This document shows positions 1-8,590 of a stretch of DNA of 23,020 nt, one piece after another. The notes beneath the pieces are model-generated. The model searched no databases and had not been told where the DNA came from. It saw nothing but the letters and a program-made list of their open reading frames with translations. How positions within the stretch are numbered: the first letter of the stretch is position 1; every line of letters starts with the position of its first letter. Position numbers and translations under genes: made by a program. Origin of the DNA: CAZMCH01 sp964564735. Its GTDB lineage: Bacteria > Poribacteria > DTPJ01. Location of the stretch: positions 1 through 23,020 of the forward strand of contig CAZMCH010000069.1 in NCBI GenBank assembly GCA_964564735.1. The letters run 5' to 3'.

Positions 1-1147
1 TATTTGGTTCAATAGTAACTAGCATAGGTTGCATCCTGCGATTTGTGCTAGTATTTGTTAGAAGATGGCATTTTACGGCATCCCATTCAATATTTGCCAA
101 AGATACAGGACGATGTTGATTTTTTCGGCAAATACCATCATCAAAATCAGTTTTTTCTACCGAGAAGAAATATCCCGGCTCAACCTGTAATTCATTACTC
201 AATAAAAGAAGTGAATCAATAGAAGGACTTATAAGATTGCGTTCTAATTGAGATATATAGCTTGCAGTTGCTCCGATCTTTTGAGCAAGTTCACTTTGGG
301 TTAGCCTTCTTTTCTGACGAAGATTTTTGACTTTTCCACCGAGGTCCATGACATCTTTTTCACCAGCTTCTTGGAAGAGTATCTCATCGCCCCAGACCTC
401 AAATCTCTGAGGCTTAAACATATCATTTGAGTATCTGTTTTCTGCCTTCTTTACTTTGAGAAATATTTGTGAGCCTATATGAGAGACTTCGATAGATACT
501 TGCGTTACATGCTCAAGATTTGCCTTGAAGCTATATGAATGCGCTCCGCTTTCTAGTATCCAATATGCGATGGTGTTAAGATCGTATAATCTTGGACAGG
601 CATAAGTGAAAAATTTGTATGTCTTAACCTCGTCAGTCCACAAATCCTGCATTCCTGTTAAGCTGTCAAATACATATCTTGCGTTTTCGCCACTCTTTTC
701 CTCTATCTCATTTAATACTTTTGTAAAATGGGATACATCCTCAGGATTATCTATCCTAATTGTGTTTATTGCGTGGGAATGATCTCTAACATCATAAAAT
801 CTTGTAAAAGTCGCATCATTACCGCCTTTACCTGATGTAAAAGCATCAAGAAGGGTTATTTTGTGTTGGTTAGGCAGTTTGGTTAGTTTTTTTACAATAG
901 TTGCAGGAGATCTATTGAAACTAATATAAACCAAGTTATGTCCTATTGTTAAGGAATGATTTGAAAATCTATCTACAAATAGATCAATAAACGAACCTGC
1001 ATCGGTCTCCCATACAACATTATCACCAATACGAAGTTCACCCATGAGATGATCAAGATACTCAATTCCTGTTGAACACTCATTTTTATTCATTGTTGTT
1101 ATTTCTCTCGTTTTGTGATTGTTATTAAAAAGAGTATTCTTATTCAT
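1..1147 (-). CDS. RecA/KaiC-like domain fused to XRE HTH and cupin-like regulator, partial
   Basis: The reading frame is open for 382 codons from ATG 1147 to the left edge, so the C-terminus is missing. Residues about 24-240 resemble a KaiC/RadA-type RecA domain: a 'TGIEYLDHLMGE' opening and a Walker B-like strand 'ARYVFDSLTGMQDLW' near 158-170. The Walker A position reads 'ETDAGSF' (48-53) and lacks the GxxxxGK[ST] lysine, so ATP hydrolysis is doubtful. Residues about 270-328 are a clear XRE-type helix-turn-helix (RRLTQSELAQKIGATASYIS). From about 345 it resembles the start of a cupin sensor. A GAGG about 6 nt upstream supports ATG 1147; ATG 1093 is the alternative. It starts 17 nt after nadE ends, so the two are probably co-transcribed. 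It is likely a DNA-binding regulator. The ligand is unknown, and the RecA-like assignment is by motif only. Confidence 0.72.
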   Translation of the reverse strand, partial: MNKNTLFNNNHKTREITTMNKNECSTGIEYLDHLMGELRIGDNVVWETDAGSFIDLFVDRFSNHSLTIGHNLVYISFNRSPATIVKKLTKLPNQHKITLLDAFTSGKGGNDATFTRFYDVRDHSHAINTIRIDNPEDVSHFTKVLNEIEEKSGENARYVFDSLTGMQDLWTDEVKTYKFFTYACPRLYDLNTIAYWILESGAHSYSFKANLEHVTQVSIEVSHIGSQIFLKVKKAENRYSNDMFKPQRFEVWGDEILFQEAGEKDVMDLGGKVKNLRQKRRLTQSELAQKIGATASYISQLERNLISPSIDSLLLLSNELQVEPGYFFSVEKTDFDDGICRKNQHRPVSLANIEWDAVKCHLLTNTSTNRRMQPMLVTIEPN

Positions 1148-1164
1148 TTTTGCCTCGATGGTCT

Positions 1165-2826
1165 TTATGACCTATAGCGGTTCGTAATGGGTAGTCGTCT
1201 ATCTCTGCCAAATGCCTTCGGAGTAATTTTAACTCCTGGAGGAGCTTGTCTGCGCTTGTATTCGCTTCTATCTACCAATCTAATTACATCTTTAACTGTT
1301 TCGGCATTAAAGCCATAGGAAATAATATCATCCATTGATTTATCTTCCTCAACATAAGCCCTTAATATTGGATCAAGGATCGGATAAGGTGGCAACGAGT
1401 CCTCATCTTTCTGATTAGGTCTTAATTCTGCTGTTGGAGGTCGTTTAAAGACACTTTCAGGGATGATTTCTGCGTTATTCTTTTTATTAAAATATTCGGA
1501 TAATTCATAAACTAATGTTTTTGGAACATCTTTGATTACAGCAAATCCACCAGCCATATCACCATACAAGGTGCAATAACCGACAGCGGTTTCGCTTTTA
1601 TTTCCTGTTGTCAGGACAAGCCATCCAAACTTATTCGATAAAGCCATTAGAATGTTGCCTCTTATTCGTGCCTGCAGGTTTTCTACTTCGATACCTGCCT
1701 TGCCTTCACCGAAAGGCTCTTTGAGAATATCAAGATAAGTTGTAAATACAGGGCTGATAGGTATTGTCATAAATTGGATACCAAGTTTTTCAGCAAGAAT
1801 CTGTGCATCAGAACGAGTTTCGCTAGATGTGTATTGTGATGGCATTGTAACGCCAATAACGTTTTCTTTTCCGAGAGCATCAACAGCAATTGCGGCTGTG
1901 ATAGACGAGTCAATTCCTCCGCTTAATCCAAGAATCACTTTCTTAAATCCATTTTTTTTGATGTAATCTTTTGTGCCAAGGACAAGCGCATCATATATTT
2001 CTTCAATCCTGCCAAGTTCTGGTGCGATTGTTGGATGATATATAGAACACTCAGCATCTTTTGTTTTAAGTTCTATATTATCAGAACCATTTATATCAAT
2101 ATCTGTGATTAATATTTCCTCTTCAAATCTCTTTGCGCTTGCGATTATCTGTCCCTGTGGGCTGACTATAAGGCTTCCACCGTCAAAAACAAGTTCGTCT
2201 TGTCCGCCAACGAGATTATTATAGCAAACATAAGTATTTGTGCGACGGGCAAAGCTTGCAAGTATATCACGACGTAGAGAAAGCTTGCCAGCATGAAAAG
2301 GTGATGATGACAGATTCAGAGTAACTTTGACGTTATTATCTCTGACACAATCCTCAACTTTCGATCCTTTAATCCATACATCCTCACATATATTAACAGA
2401 AGCCTTTATACCATTTATATCAAAAGTTAAACATCCATTTCCCGATGTAAAATATCTTTTTTCGTCAAAAACACCATAATTTGGCAATTCCACCTTGTGA
2501 TATATGCTAACAAGCTTACAATTGTTTATTAATGCGGCAGAATTATAGACATTTCCGTCCATTAAGTCTGCAAAGCCAATAACTGCAATGATATCTTCTG
2601 TATGCTCAATAACACTTTCCAAAGCATTTCGATTATCACGCATGAATTTTGGTCTAAGGAGAAGGTCTTCGGGAGGGTATCCGCAAAGCGAAAGTTCAGG
2701 AAAAGTTACGACATCAGCGCAGGCTTCCTTTGCCTGTGCTATTGCATTAACGATTTTATCAATGTTGTTGTTAAAATCGCCTACTGTTGGGTTTATTTGT
2801 GCTAGAGCTACTCTTAGTGTTGGCAT
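1165..2826 (-). CDS. nadE: Glutamine-dependent NAD+ synthetase
   Basis: This enzyme catalyses the last step of NAD+ synthesis: ATP-dependent amidation of deamido-NAD+, using ammonia released from glutamine. The N-terminal nitrilase/CN-hydrolase glutaminase domain (about 1-260) has the E-K-C triad at E44 (FPELSLCGYP), K111 (YHKVELPNYGVF) and C147 (NICEDVW). The C-terminal NAD synthase domain (about 270-553) carries the ATP pyrophosphatase P-loop SGGIDSS at 302-308. The length of 553 aa is normal for the two-domain bacterial form. The start ATG 2826 has a short AAGG upstream and matches the family N-terminus (LRVALAQINPTVGD). It is the first gene of a probable operon with the KaiC-like/XRE regulator, and is divergent from the small plus-strand gene at 2909. 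Confidence 0.97.
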   Translation of the reverse strand: MPTLRVALAQINPTVGDFNNNIDKIVNAIAQAKEACADVVTFPELSLCGYPPEDLLLRPKFMRDNRNALESVIEHTEDIIAVIGFADLMDGNVYNSAALINNCKLVSIYHKVELPNYGVFDEKRYFTSGNGCLTFDINGIKASVNICEDVWIKGSKVEDCVRDNNVKVTLNLSSSPFHAGKLSLRRDILASFARRTNTYVCYNNLVGGQDELVFDGGSLIVSPQGQIIASAKRFEEEILITDIDINGSDNIELKTKDAECSIYHPTIAPELGRIEEIYDALVLGTKDYIKKNGFKKVILGLSGGIDSSITAAIAVDALGKENVIGVTMPSQYTSSETRSDAQILAEKLGIQFMTIPISPVFTTYLDILKEPFGEGKAGIEVENLQARIRGNILMALSNKFGWLVLTTGNKSETAVGYCTLYGDMAGGFAVIKDVPKTLVYELSEYFNKKNNAEIIPESVFKRPPTAELRPNQKDEDSLPPYPILDPILRAYVEEDKSMDDIISYGFNAETVKDVIRLVDRSEYKRRQAPPGVKITPKAFGRDRRLPITNRYRS

Positions 2827-2908
2827 ATCAACCTTGATTTTGTTGGGTTATTGTGATAGAATTCAATATAGGAAATTATTTATTAGCAATAAAGGATCAA
2901 AACAAAAA

Positions 2909-3142
2909 ATGAGTTTTGACGTAATAGGTAAAATTTATAATGTTGAAACAATAGCAGTTGGCAATTCCATTCGTGAAATAAATTTACTACGTGATACCTA
3001 TGGAGATGGATATTGGCGAAAACTCAAAGGCATTGCAAAAGTTCGTCTTTCCGATGGAGATATACGCACTGCCAAAATACATTGGTATGAAGCTCATGGC
3101 ATCGGAAAAAGGAAAGTCAAAATTAAATGCCTACTGGATTGA
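2909..3142 (+). CDS. Small conserved hypothetical protein, 77 aa
   Basis: This is an uncharacterised basic protein of 77 aa. It has an N-terminal 'DVIGKIYNVETIAVGNSIRE' segment and a C-terminal 'RTAKIHWYEAHGIGKRKVKIK' segment that looks like a compact beta-rich fold. I recall similar small proteins as conserved hypotheticals in several phyla, but can name no function. The plus-strand frame stays open upstream to 2588, but that part is antisense to nadE and has no coding character. ATG 2909, with an AAAGGA about 12 nt upstream, is the sensible start. The spacing is long, so translation may be weak. It stands alone between nadE, which is divergent, and the palindromic repeat at 3165. Confidence 0.7.
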   Translation: MSFDVIGKIYNVETIAVGNSIREINLLRDTYGDGYWRKLKGIAKVRLSDGDIRTAKIHWYEAHGIGKRKVKIKCLLD

Positions 3143-3164
3143 TTTATATGGCTCTTCCGTTTTG

Positions 3165-3289
3165 AGTGTGGAAATCTCAAATTCTAACCCACCCCTTAAT
3201 CCCCTCCCAAGAGGGGAAATGGCTCTAACTCACTCTTTAGCAAAGATGGCGGGGAGATTTGAGACATAAGCAAGATTCATTCCCACACT
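3165..3289. repeat. Palindromic MITE-like dispersed repeat
   Basis: This non-coding element has nested inverted repeats. The outer arms are AGTGTGGAAAT (3165-3175) and ATTCCCACACT (3279-3289), with one mismatch. Further in, TCTCAAAT (3175-3182) pairs with ATTTGAGA (3257-3264). Inside lies a C-rich stretch with a perfect hairpin, CCCCTC-CCAA-GAGGGG (3201-3216). C-rich stretches of this kind, which translate as 'NPPLNPLPRGE', are familiar from dispersed repeats in many bacterial genomes. Only one copy is in the window, so mobility is inferred. Confidence 0.55.
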
Positions 3290-3370
3290 GGACACCAAAG
3301 AACCATTTATATTATTTTTATTTTTTATTATTCTCTCAATATCTAACACACCAAATTAAGGATTGATGAA

Positions 3371-3880
3371 ATGCAAAATATTAAATTACAGCTAACGGAT
3401 AAAGAAAAAGAAATTATGGATTCCGAAATAACCAATTCTAAAAATGCTGAATGGGAACAGCGCCTTAAAATCATCAAACTATTCAATGCGGGTTATTCCA
3501 TATCTGAGATAGCCATATATTTCAGCAAAAGTGAAAATACAATTAGAAAATATATAAAAAAATTTGCCATTGGTGGAATAGAAGCCCTTAAATCTATTAG
3601 GCTGACCGAATATAGCATAGTAAAATTAGAATTGGCAACTTGTATAAAAAATGATGACTATCCAGAATCATTAAAAATAGGAAAAGATTACCAAACAATG
3701 TTTGATGCTAAAGCTGTTAAACACAATCTTATAAGAGTCGTAGATGAAACTGGTGAAGATTACTTATATCCACAAGATTACTTCCGTCCAGTTTACCTAC
3801 CAATATACCTAGCCAAAGCATTGACTATGAAAAATGAATTTAAATCGTCTAAAATCAATGCTTTAGCATCTACAAGATAA
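3371..3880 (+). CDS. HTH-domain protein fused to a small 'DDYPESL…GEDYLYP' domain
   Basis: The protein has 169 aa. Residues about 28-75 form a homeodomain-like helix-turn-helix of the type at the N-terminus of IS630-family transposases (RLKIIKLFNAGYSISEIAIYF, then NTIRKYIKKFAIGGIEAL). There is no DDE catalytic domain. Residues about 88-151 (CIKNDDYPESLKIGKDYQ, then IRVVDETGEDYLYPQDYFRPVYLP) match a small single-domain family that I recall as stand-alone proteins of about 80 aa. Here the two form one intact frame. ATG 3371 is preceded by AAGG. It is convergent with the glutamate synthase operon, 8 nt away. It could be a transposase fragment fused to a neighbour, or a domesticated DNA-binding regulator. 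The second domain's function is unknown to me. Confidence 0.7.
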   Translation: MQNIKLQLTDKEKEIMDSEITNSKNAEWEQRLKIIKLFNAGYSISEIAIYFSKSENTIRKYIKKFAIGGIEALKSIRLTEYSIVKLELATCIKNDDYPESLKIGKDYQTMFDAKAVKHNLIRVVDETGEDYLYPQDYFRPVYLPIYLAKALTMKNEFKSSKINALASTR

Positions 3881-3888
3881 TTAGAAAG

Positions 3889-4659
3889 CTAATAAGCATA
3901 TAGCTTGCCATAGGGACGAAGCGACTTTGGATATAGCTTTATAAAGTCACGTTTCATTATTTCACCTGCATCATATCCAAAGTGTGTAGCAAATTTGTCG
4001 ACATATTTGCTCAAAAGTGCTTTATCATTATCATCAAGAGGTAATTCACCAACCTCTTTCCCAAATTGATTTTGGTCAACCTTTCCGCTAATATACATTA
4101 TTCCGCCGTGCATACCAGTTCCAATAAATGTAGCTTTATGTTTCTCATTTTCTTTTAGCCCAAGCCCAAGCAGAATCAATATTCCACCGGACATATACTC
4201 ACCAAGAAAATCCTGAGCAGTTCCGCCGATAACAAGCGCTGGTTTTTTGTCTTTATATTCCTTCATGTGGATACCGACACGATAGCCGACATTGCCTTTA
4301 ACGTATATTTCTCCGCCACGTGCCGAAATACCCAAAATATCACCAGCGTTTCCATGAATAATGATTTCGCCATCATTCATAGTGTTTCCGCATCCATCTT
4401 GCGCATTTCCATAGACTTCAACAGTAGAGCCATTCATAAATGCACCAAGATCGTTTCCGGGAGTTCCATAGACATCAATCTTTATTGGACGGGGAACATT
4501 TGTGCCGATGTATCTCTGTCCATATACGTTGGTTAATTTTGCTTTATTTATGTTATGAGCAAGGATATATTCTCGTATTAGCTTATTCATATCCTTATAA
4601 AATAAGCCATCCGCATTAATCTCAACAGCACCATTATTATTATATATCACGTTTCCCAT
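3889..4659 (-). CDS. Glutamate synthase GXGXG (beta-helix) subunit
   Basis: This 256-aa protein equals the C-terminal GXGXG domain of the glutamate synthase large chain, a right-handed beta-helix that contacts the synthase core. It shows the repeated G-rich turns typical of that fold (GTPGNDLGAFMNG, GNAQDGCGNTMNDG, GNAGDILGISARGG, GNVGYRVGIHMKE, GGTAQDFLGEYMSGG). In classical bacterial GltB this domain is fused to the others; in the archaeal-type split enzyme it is a separate gene. ATG 4659 follows the synthase-core stop by a single base, so translation is probably coupled. It is the last gene of the operon. Confidence 0.9.
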   Translation of the reverse strand: MGNVIYNNNGAVEINADGLFYKDMNKLIREYILAHNINKAKLTNVYGQRYIGTNVPRPIKIDVYGTPGNDLGAFMNGSTVEVYGNAQDGCGNTMNDGEIIIHGNAGDILGISARGGEIYVKGNVGYRVGIHMKEYKDKKPALVIGGTAQDFLGEYMSGGILILLGLGLKENEKHKATFIGTGMHGGIMYISGKVDQNQFGKEVGELPLDDNDKALLSKYVDKFATHFGYDAGEIMKRDFIKLYPKSLRPYGKLYAY

Positions 4660-4660
4660 T

Positions 4661-6166
4661 TTACATCCCAGCCCCTTTTATACCGAGAACATCTAGTTCC
4701 CATTGTTCCAGACCTACACCTCGTAGATGGTGTCTGTTACCTCGCAGACTCTCTATGGCGTTAATTCCCATTCCGCCAAGCATTTCTTTTATTTCAAGCG
4801 ACCAGCCTTTTACCATATTAACAAGCCTTCTTGTAGTTATTTCAGGGTTCAATCGCTTCGAAAGATATGGGTCTTGTGTGCATATACCCCAGTTGCATAT
4901 ACCTGTATAGCATTTTTGACAAATAGTGCAACCCATAGCAACGAGTGCAGCAGTTCCGATATAAACTGCATCTGCCCCTAAGGCTATAGCTTTAATTACA
5001 TCTCCGCTATTTCTAAATCCACCAGCGACAAGCAAAGAAGCCTGATTTCTGATGCCTTCTTCTCTTAGTCTCTTATCAACAGAAGCTAAGGCGAGTTCTA
5101 TTGGAATACCAACATTATCACGAATGATCTTCGGTGCGGCGCCAGTTCCGCCTCTTATACCATCAAGGGCGATTATATCAGCACCTGCCCTGACCATACC
5201 GGATGCTATTGCAGCGGCGTTATGAACAGCGGCTATTTTTACACTAATTGGCTTTTCGTAATTTGTTGCTTCTTTCAGAGCATATATAAGCATCGAAAGG
5301 TCTTCAATGGAGTAAATATCGTGCTGTGGTGCAGGAGAAAGAGCATCTGTTCCTTCTGGAATCATACGAGTCAATGAAACATCACTGCTGACCTTTTCAC
5401 CGGGTAGATGCCCACCGATGCCGGGTTTTGCCCCCTGACCAATTTTAATCTCAACTATCGATGCAGAATTCAGATATTCTACATCAACTCCGAACCTTCC
5501 AGAAGCACATTGGGCGATAACCCTGTTGCTATATTCTCTTAATTCCATAGGCCATCCGCCTTCACCTGTATTACAGAGTGTTCCCGCCTGTTTTGCCGCC
5601 TGAAGCAAAGACTTCCAAGCATTATAGCTAATAGCACCATAGGACAATGCGGAAAAAATTACAGGAACTTCAATCATTACTTGCGGAGGCATTTCAGTCT
5701 TTATTTGCTTTGTTTCTGGATCATATTCTATTTTATCGGGCTTTCGTCCTAGATATGTCTTTAATTCCATAGGTTCACGAAGTGGGTCTATGGATGGGTT
5801 TGTAACCTGAGAGGCATTCAGGACTATATGATCCCAATATATTCTATATGGTTTGTCATTGCCAGAACCAGTAAGGACAACGCCTCCGCTCTCCGCCTGT
5901 CTGGATAATTCTCGGAAATGATCTTTACTCCAGTTGGCGTTGGGACGGTATCCCCAATCATGTGGTTTTATTGTCAAAGCATTGGTTGGACACATCACCG
6001 CACATCTCTGGCAACCGACGCATTTTTCCTCAGATGCGTATATTGCATCATCATCTTCATCGTATTTATGTGTATCAAATCCACATTGACGAACACAGAC
6101 CTGACACCTTATACACCTACTGTCATCACGTTCTATTTTAAATTCAGGCAACAGAGTCGATAGCAT
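4661..6166 (-). CDS. Glutamate synthase FMN/Fe-S core subunit with N-terminal ferredoxin domain
   Basis: This is the glutamate synthase core, in which 2-oxoglutarate and ammonia are reductively converted to glutamate on FMN. The N-terminus carries two [4Fe-4S] motifs, C18-C21-C24-C28 and C49-C52-C55-C59. The FMN-binding TIM barrel follows, with GQGAKPGIGGHLPG (243-256) and GGTGAAP (339-345). Its usual cluster cysteines are in the segment at 413-429 (GCTICQKCYTGICNWGIC). At 501 aa it matches the archaeal-type stand-alone core rather than the roughly 1500-aa bacterial GltB. ATG 6166 lies inside the preceding amidotransferase gene (23-nt overlap) with a GTGGAAG upstream. Electrons probably come from the ferredoxin and FAD subunits upstream. 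Confidence 0.94.
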   Translation of the reverse strand: MLSTLLPEFKIERDDSRCIRCQVCVRQCGFDTHKYDEDDDAIYASEEKCVGCQRCAVMCPTNALTIKPHDWGYRPNANWSKDHFRELSRQAESGGVVLTGSGNDKPYRIYWDHIVLNASQVTNPSIDPLREPMELKTYLGRKPDKIEYDPETKQIKTEMPPQVMIEVPVIFSALSYGAISYNAWKSLLQAAKQAGTLCNTGEGGWPMELREYSNRVIAQCASGRFGVDVEYLNSASIVEIKIGQGAKPGIGGHLPGEKVSSDVSLTRMIPEGTDALSPAPQHDIYSIEDLSMLIYALKEATNYEKPISVKIAAVHNAAAIASGMVRAGADIIALDGIRGGTGAAPKIIRDNVGIPIELALASVDKRLREEGIRNQASLLVAGGFRNSGDVIKAIALGADAVYIGTAALVAMGCTICQKCYTGICNWGICTQDPYLSKRLNPEITTRRLVNMVKGWSLEIKEMLGGMGINAIESLRGNRHHLRGVGLEQWELDVLGIKGAGM

Positions 6167-7304
6167 TTTCTTCCACCCCTACTATAACAGGTTCATTTTT
6201 ATATATAACTTCCTTTGTGGCTAATCTTCCAATTATTGGTTCTCCACCTTTAGGAATCCATGTATATTCAAGTTTAGGACATATTAACTTCATAGGAGCT
6301 TCTTCGGAGGAAAGATAGAGCATATCATCCTTGATACCTGCAACCAGTGGTCTTAATCTGACTCTATCACCTAATCCGATCATTTCTCCTTGATGAGCAA
6401 CAACTATTGTAAAGGGACCATTTATTAATAATCCGCTATAAATCTGTCTTAACATTATATCTAGCTGACGTTCGTCTTCTGGCATCTGCTCGATTTCTGT
6501 CCAGAGAGGCGCAGCCATTATCTTCGCTACCATATCAATCGGAAGTTTGTGCTTTCTGATAAGAAGATCAACTGCATAAGCCATAACTTCTGTATCTGTG
6601 TGCATTGTGCAGAAATATCCACGCATTTCTAGGAAATTCCTGTTTGTTCCATAAGAGGATACTTCGCCATTATGGACAACTGTCCAATCCAAAATACTGA
6701 ACGGATGCGCCCCGCCCCACCAAGCCTGTGTATTAGTCGGAAATCTTGAATGTGCTGTCCATATATAAGCGTTATAATCCTCTAAAATGAAGTATTCGCC
6801 AATATATTCTGGATGCCCAACTCCCTTAAAAACTCCCATATCTTTCCCGCTAGAAAATACAAATGAGTCATCAATCTTTGTATTTATAAACATAACTTTT
6901 TCAACAACATAGTCATCAGCGTATTGTTCAGGAACATTTTTTGGCTCAACAAAATAACGCCATACTATCGGCGGATCGAAAACATTTGGATTATATTGAT
7001 GTGGTATTTCTTCATCTTTTATTATATTGAAATTATCTTTAAGAAGAGATTCTGTTTGTTCTTTTCCTGATTTGTTTGAAAACATAAGGTGCATTGCGTA
7101 ATAGTCTGCATAATCAGGATAAATACCATAAGCGGCAAATCCGCCACCAAGACCATTTCCACGAACACGCATATTGGCGATAGCCCTTATTATGTCTTTA
7201 CCTGAACATTTTCGCCCCTCAAGGCTCATCATGCCGAATAAACCACATGCTGATATAACTTTATCTTCATTATACGGGTTTGAGATTTGGTTCAGGTTCT
7301 TCAT
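6144..7304 (-). CDS. Glutamate synthase class II glutamine amidotransferase subunit
   Basis: This is an Ntn-hydrolase glutaminase of the GATase type 2 family that supplies ammonia to the synthase core. The expected nucleophile is C20 in 'ISACGLFGMM'. The 19 preceding residues would be a propeptide removed by maturation, as in GltB and PurF. Other family elements are visible: RVRGNGLGGGFAAYG (47-61), HSRFPTNTQAWWGGAHPF, VHNGEVSSYGTNR and HTDTEV. At 386 aa it is a stand-alone version of the GltB N-terminal domain. Its ATG overlaps the stop of the upstream oxidoreductase (ATGA, 7301-7304) behind a GGAGGTGG ribosome binding site, which indicates coupled translation. Confidence 0.93.
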   Translation of the reverse strand: MKNLNQISNPYNEDKVISACGLFGMMSLEGRKCSGKDIIRAIANMRVRGNGLGGGFAAYGIYPDYADYYAMHLMFSNKSGKEQTESLLKDNFNIIKDEEIPHQYNPNVFDPPIVWRYFVEPKNVPEQYADDYVVEKVMFINTKIDDSFVFSSGKDMGVFKGVGHPEYIGEYFILEDYNAYIWTAHSRFPTNTQAWWGGAHPFSILDWTVVHNGEVSSYGTNRNFLEMRGYFCTMHTDTEVMAYAVDLLIRKHKLPIDMVAKIMAAPLWTEIEQMPEDERQLDIMLRQIYSGLLINGPFTIVVAHQGEMIGLGDRVRLRPLVAGIKDDMLYLSSEEAPMKLICPKLEYTWIPKGGEPIIGRLATKEVIYKNEPVIVGVEENAIDSVA

Positions 7305-8590
7305 GCTACCACCTCCAATGCTGCTTCTTCTCTGCGTATATTAGCAGGGATATGTATCTGACCGAAATCTTCTAATGCAATTTCATCTCTGAAAGAGTCA
7401 ATATTTGCTTTGTCTCGCATTAATCCGAGAATTACACCTGCCCTATCAACCTCATTGACGAATATCATTCCAACAATATTATTATCTTTATTTATGATGA
7501 ATTTCTTATAAATCATTTTTTCTGGAATATGCTTAATTAGCACTTCCATATCTTGACCTTCGGGAGGATTGATATATCCAGCAGATATAACAGGAAAACC
7601 AAAGAAATCAACGGAGTTCATTCCAGTTCCCCACACATATTCCTTATCTACACCAGCCATATTAAAACCCGCTATACGTCCTCCAACATGGGCATTAGGC
7701 CAGAGAGGAGTCAAGCGAAAATTATCTAGTATAAAATCATAGACTTCTGCACAATCGCCGCAGGAGTAAACGTTTGGAACTGATGTTCTCATGTGCTTAT
7801 CAACGATTATGCCACGACCAAGTTTAACTGGTGTATCTTTGACTAATTCAATTCTAGGACGAACACCAATGGCAACAACAACCATATCACAAGCGATATT
7901 TTCGCCTTTATCAAGAAGAACATCTGTGACTTTTCCATTTTCACCCAAGATTTCTGATATAGTGTGTTGGGTCATAAATTTAACGCCTTTATCCTCAAAC
8001 ACTTTTTGGATAATTGCTGAAGCCTGTGTATCAAGAACAGGGCTTAATATTCTGTCTGCAAGTTCAACAATAGTAACTTCAATGCCCTTTGCTTCGAGAC
8101 CTTCTGCTGCTTTTAATCCAATTAATCCACCACCGAGTATTACTGCACTTTTAATATCTTCTTTTTCGATTTTATCTTTTATTTTTAGTGCATCATCCAT
8201 AGTCGTAAACGTTGAATATTCATAAGTTTCCATACCTGCTATTCTAGGAACAAAAGGTTCTCCACCTGTTGCAATCAAGAGTTTTTCATAGCCTATGGCT
8301 GTTTGATCATCAAGTATTACTGAGTTGTTATCAAAATCAATTTTGACGACCTTTTTTCCAAGTATAGGCTCAACTTTCTTTTTCTCATAAAAATCTGGTT
8401 TTCTATAAAACATCTTGTCGTAGGCGATCTCACCACCCAAATAATATGAGATAAGAGGTCTTGAATAAGTATGATATTTTTCATCGGATATAACTGCTAT
8501 AGTTCCATCCTCATCAACTTTTCTAATAGTCTCTATGGCGCCGATACCACCCGCTGAATTTCCGATTATCAAATATTTATATTGGTTCAT
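7301..8590 (-). CDS. NAD(P)/FAD-dependent oxidoreductase of the glutamate synthase operon
   Basis: This 429-aa pyridine nucleotide-disulfide-type flavoprotein is related to NADH-rubredoxin/nitrite reductase flavoproteins. It has an FAD Rossmann motif near the start (IIGNSAGGIGA, 8-18), a second GGG nucleotide motif for NAD(P)H (ILGGGLIGLKAAEGLEAKG, 151-169), and the second FAD motif with YSCGD (275-279). No CxxxxC redox pair is seen. I chose ATG 8590 over the longer frame opening at 8617 because it forms a TAATG overlap with the upstream stop and has GAGGAATA in front. In the operon it probably takes electrons from NAD(P)H and passes them through the ferredoxin subunit to the FMN/Fe-S core. 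That role is inferred from gene order. Confidence 0.9.
   Translation of the reverse strand: MNQYKYLIIGNSAGGIGAIETIRKVDEDGTIAVISDEKYHTYSRPLISYYLGGEIAYDKMFYRKPDFYEKKKVEPILGKKVVKIDFDNNSVILDDQTAIGYEKLLIATGGEPFVPRIAGMETYEYSTFTTMDDALKIKDKIEKEDIKSAVILGGGLIGLKAAEGLEAKGIEVTIVELADRILSPVLDTQASAIIQKVFEDKGVKFMTQHTISEILGENGKVTDVLLDKGENIACDMVVVAIGVRPRIELVKDTPVKLGRGIIVDKHMRTSVPNVYSCGDCAEVYDFILDNFRLTPLWPNAHVGGRIAGFNMAGVDKEYVWGTGMNSVDFFGFPVISAGYINPPEGQDMEVLIKHIPEKMIYKKFIINKDNNIVGMIFVNEVDRAGVILGLMRDKANIDSFRDEIALEDFGQIHIPANIRREEAALEVVA

Noticed and set aside
2588..2908. Upstream extension of the plus-strand frame to 2588
   Set aside because: It lies antisense within nadE, has no coding character and is preceded by no ribosome binding site; the gene starts at 2909.
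3371..3880. Annotation as an insertion sequence
   Set aside because: Only the HTH resembles a transposase; no DDE catalytic region, terminal repeats around the gene or target duplication are seen.
7791..8225. Plus-strand open frame of 144 codons
   Set aside because: It is antisense to the flavoprotein gene, with a Ser/Pro/Ile-rich composition typical of shadow frames.
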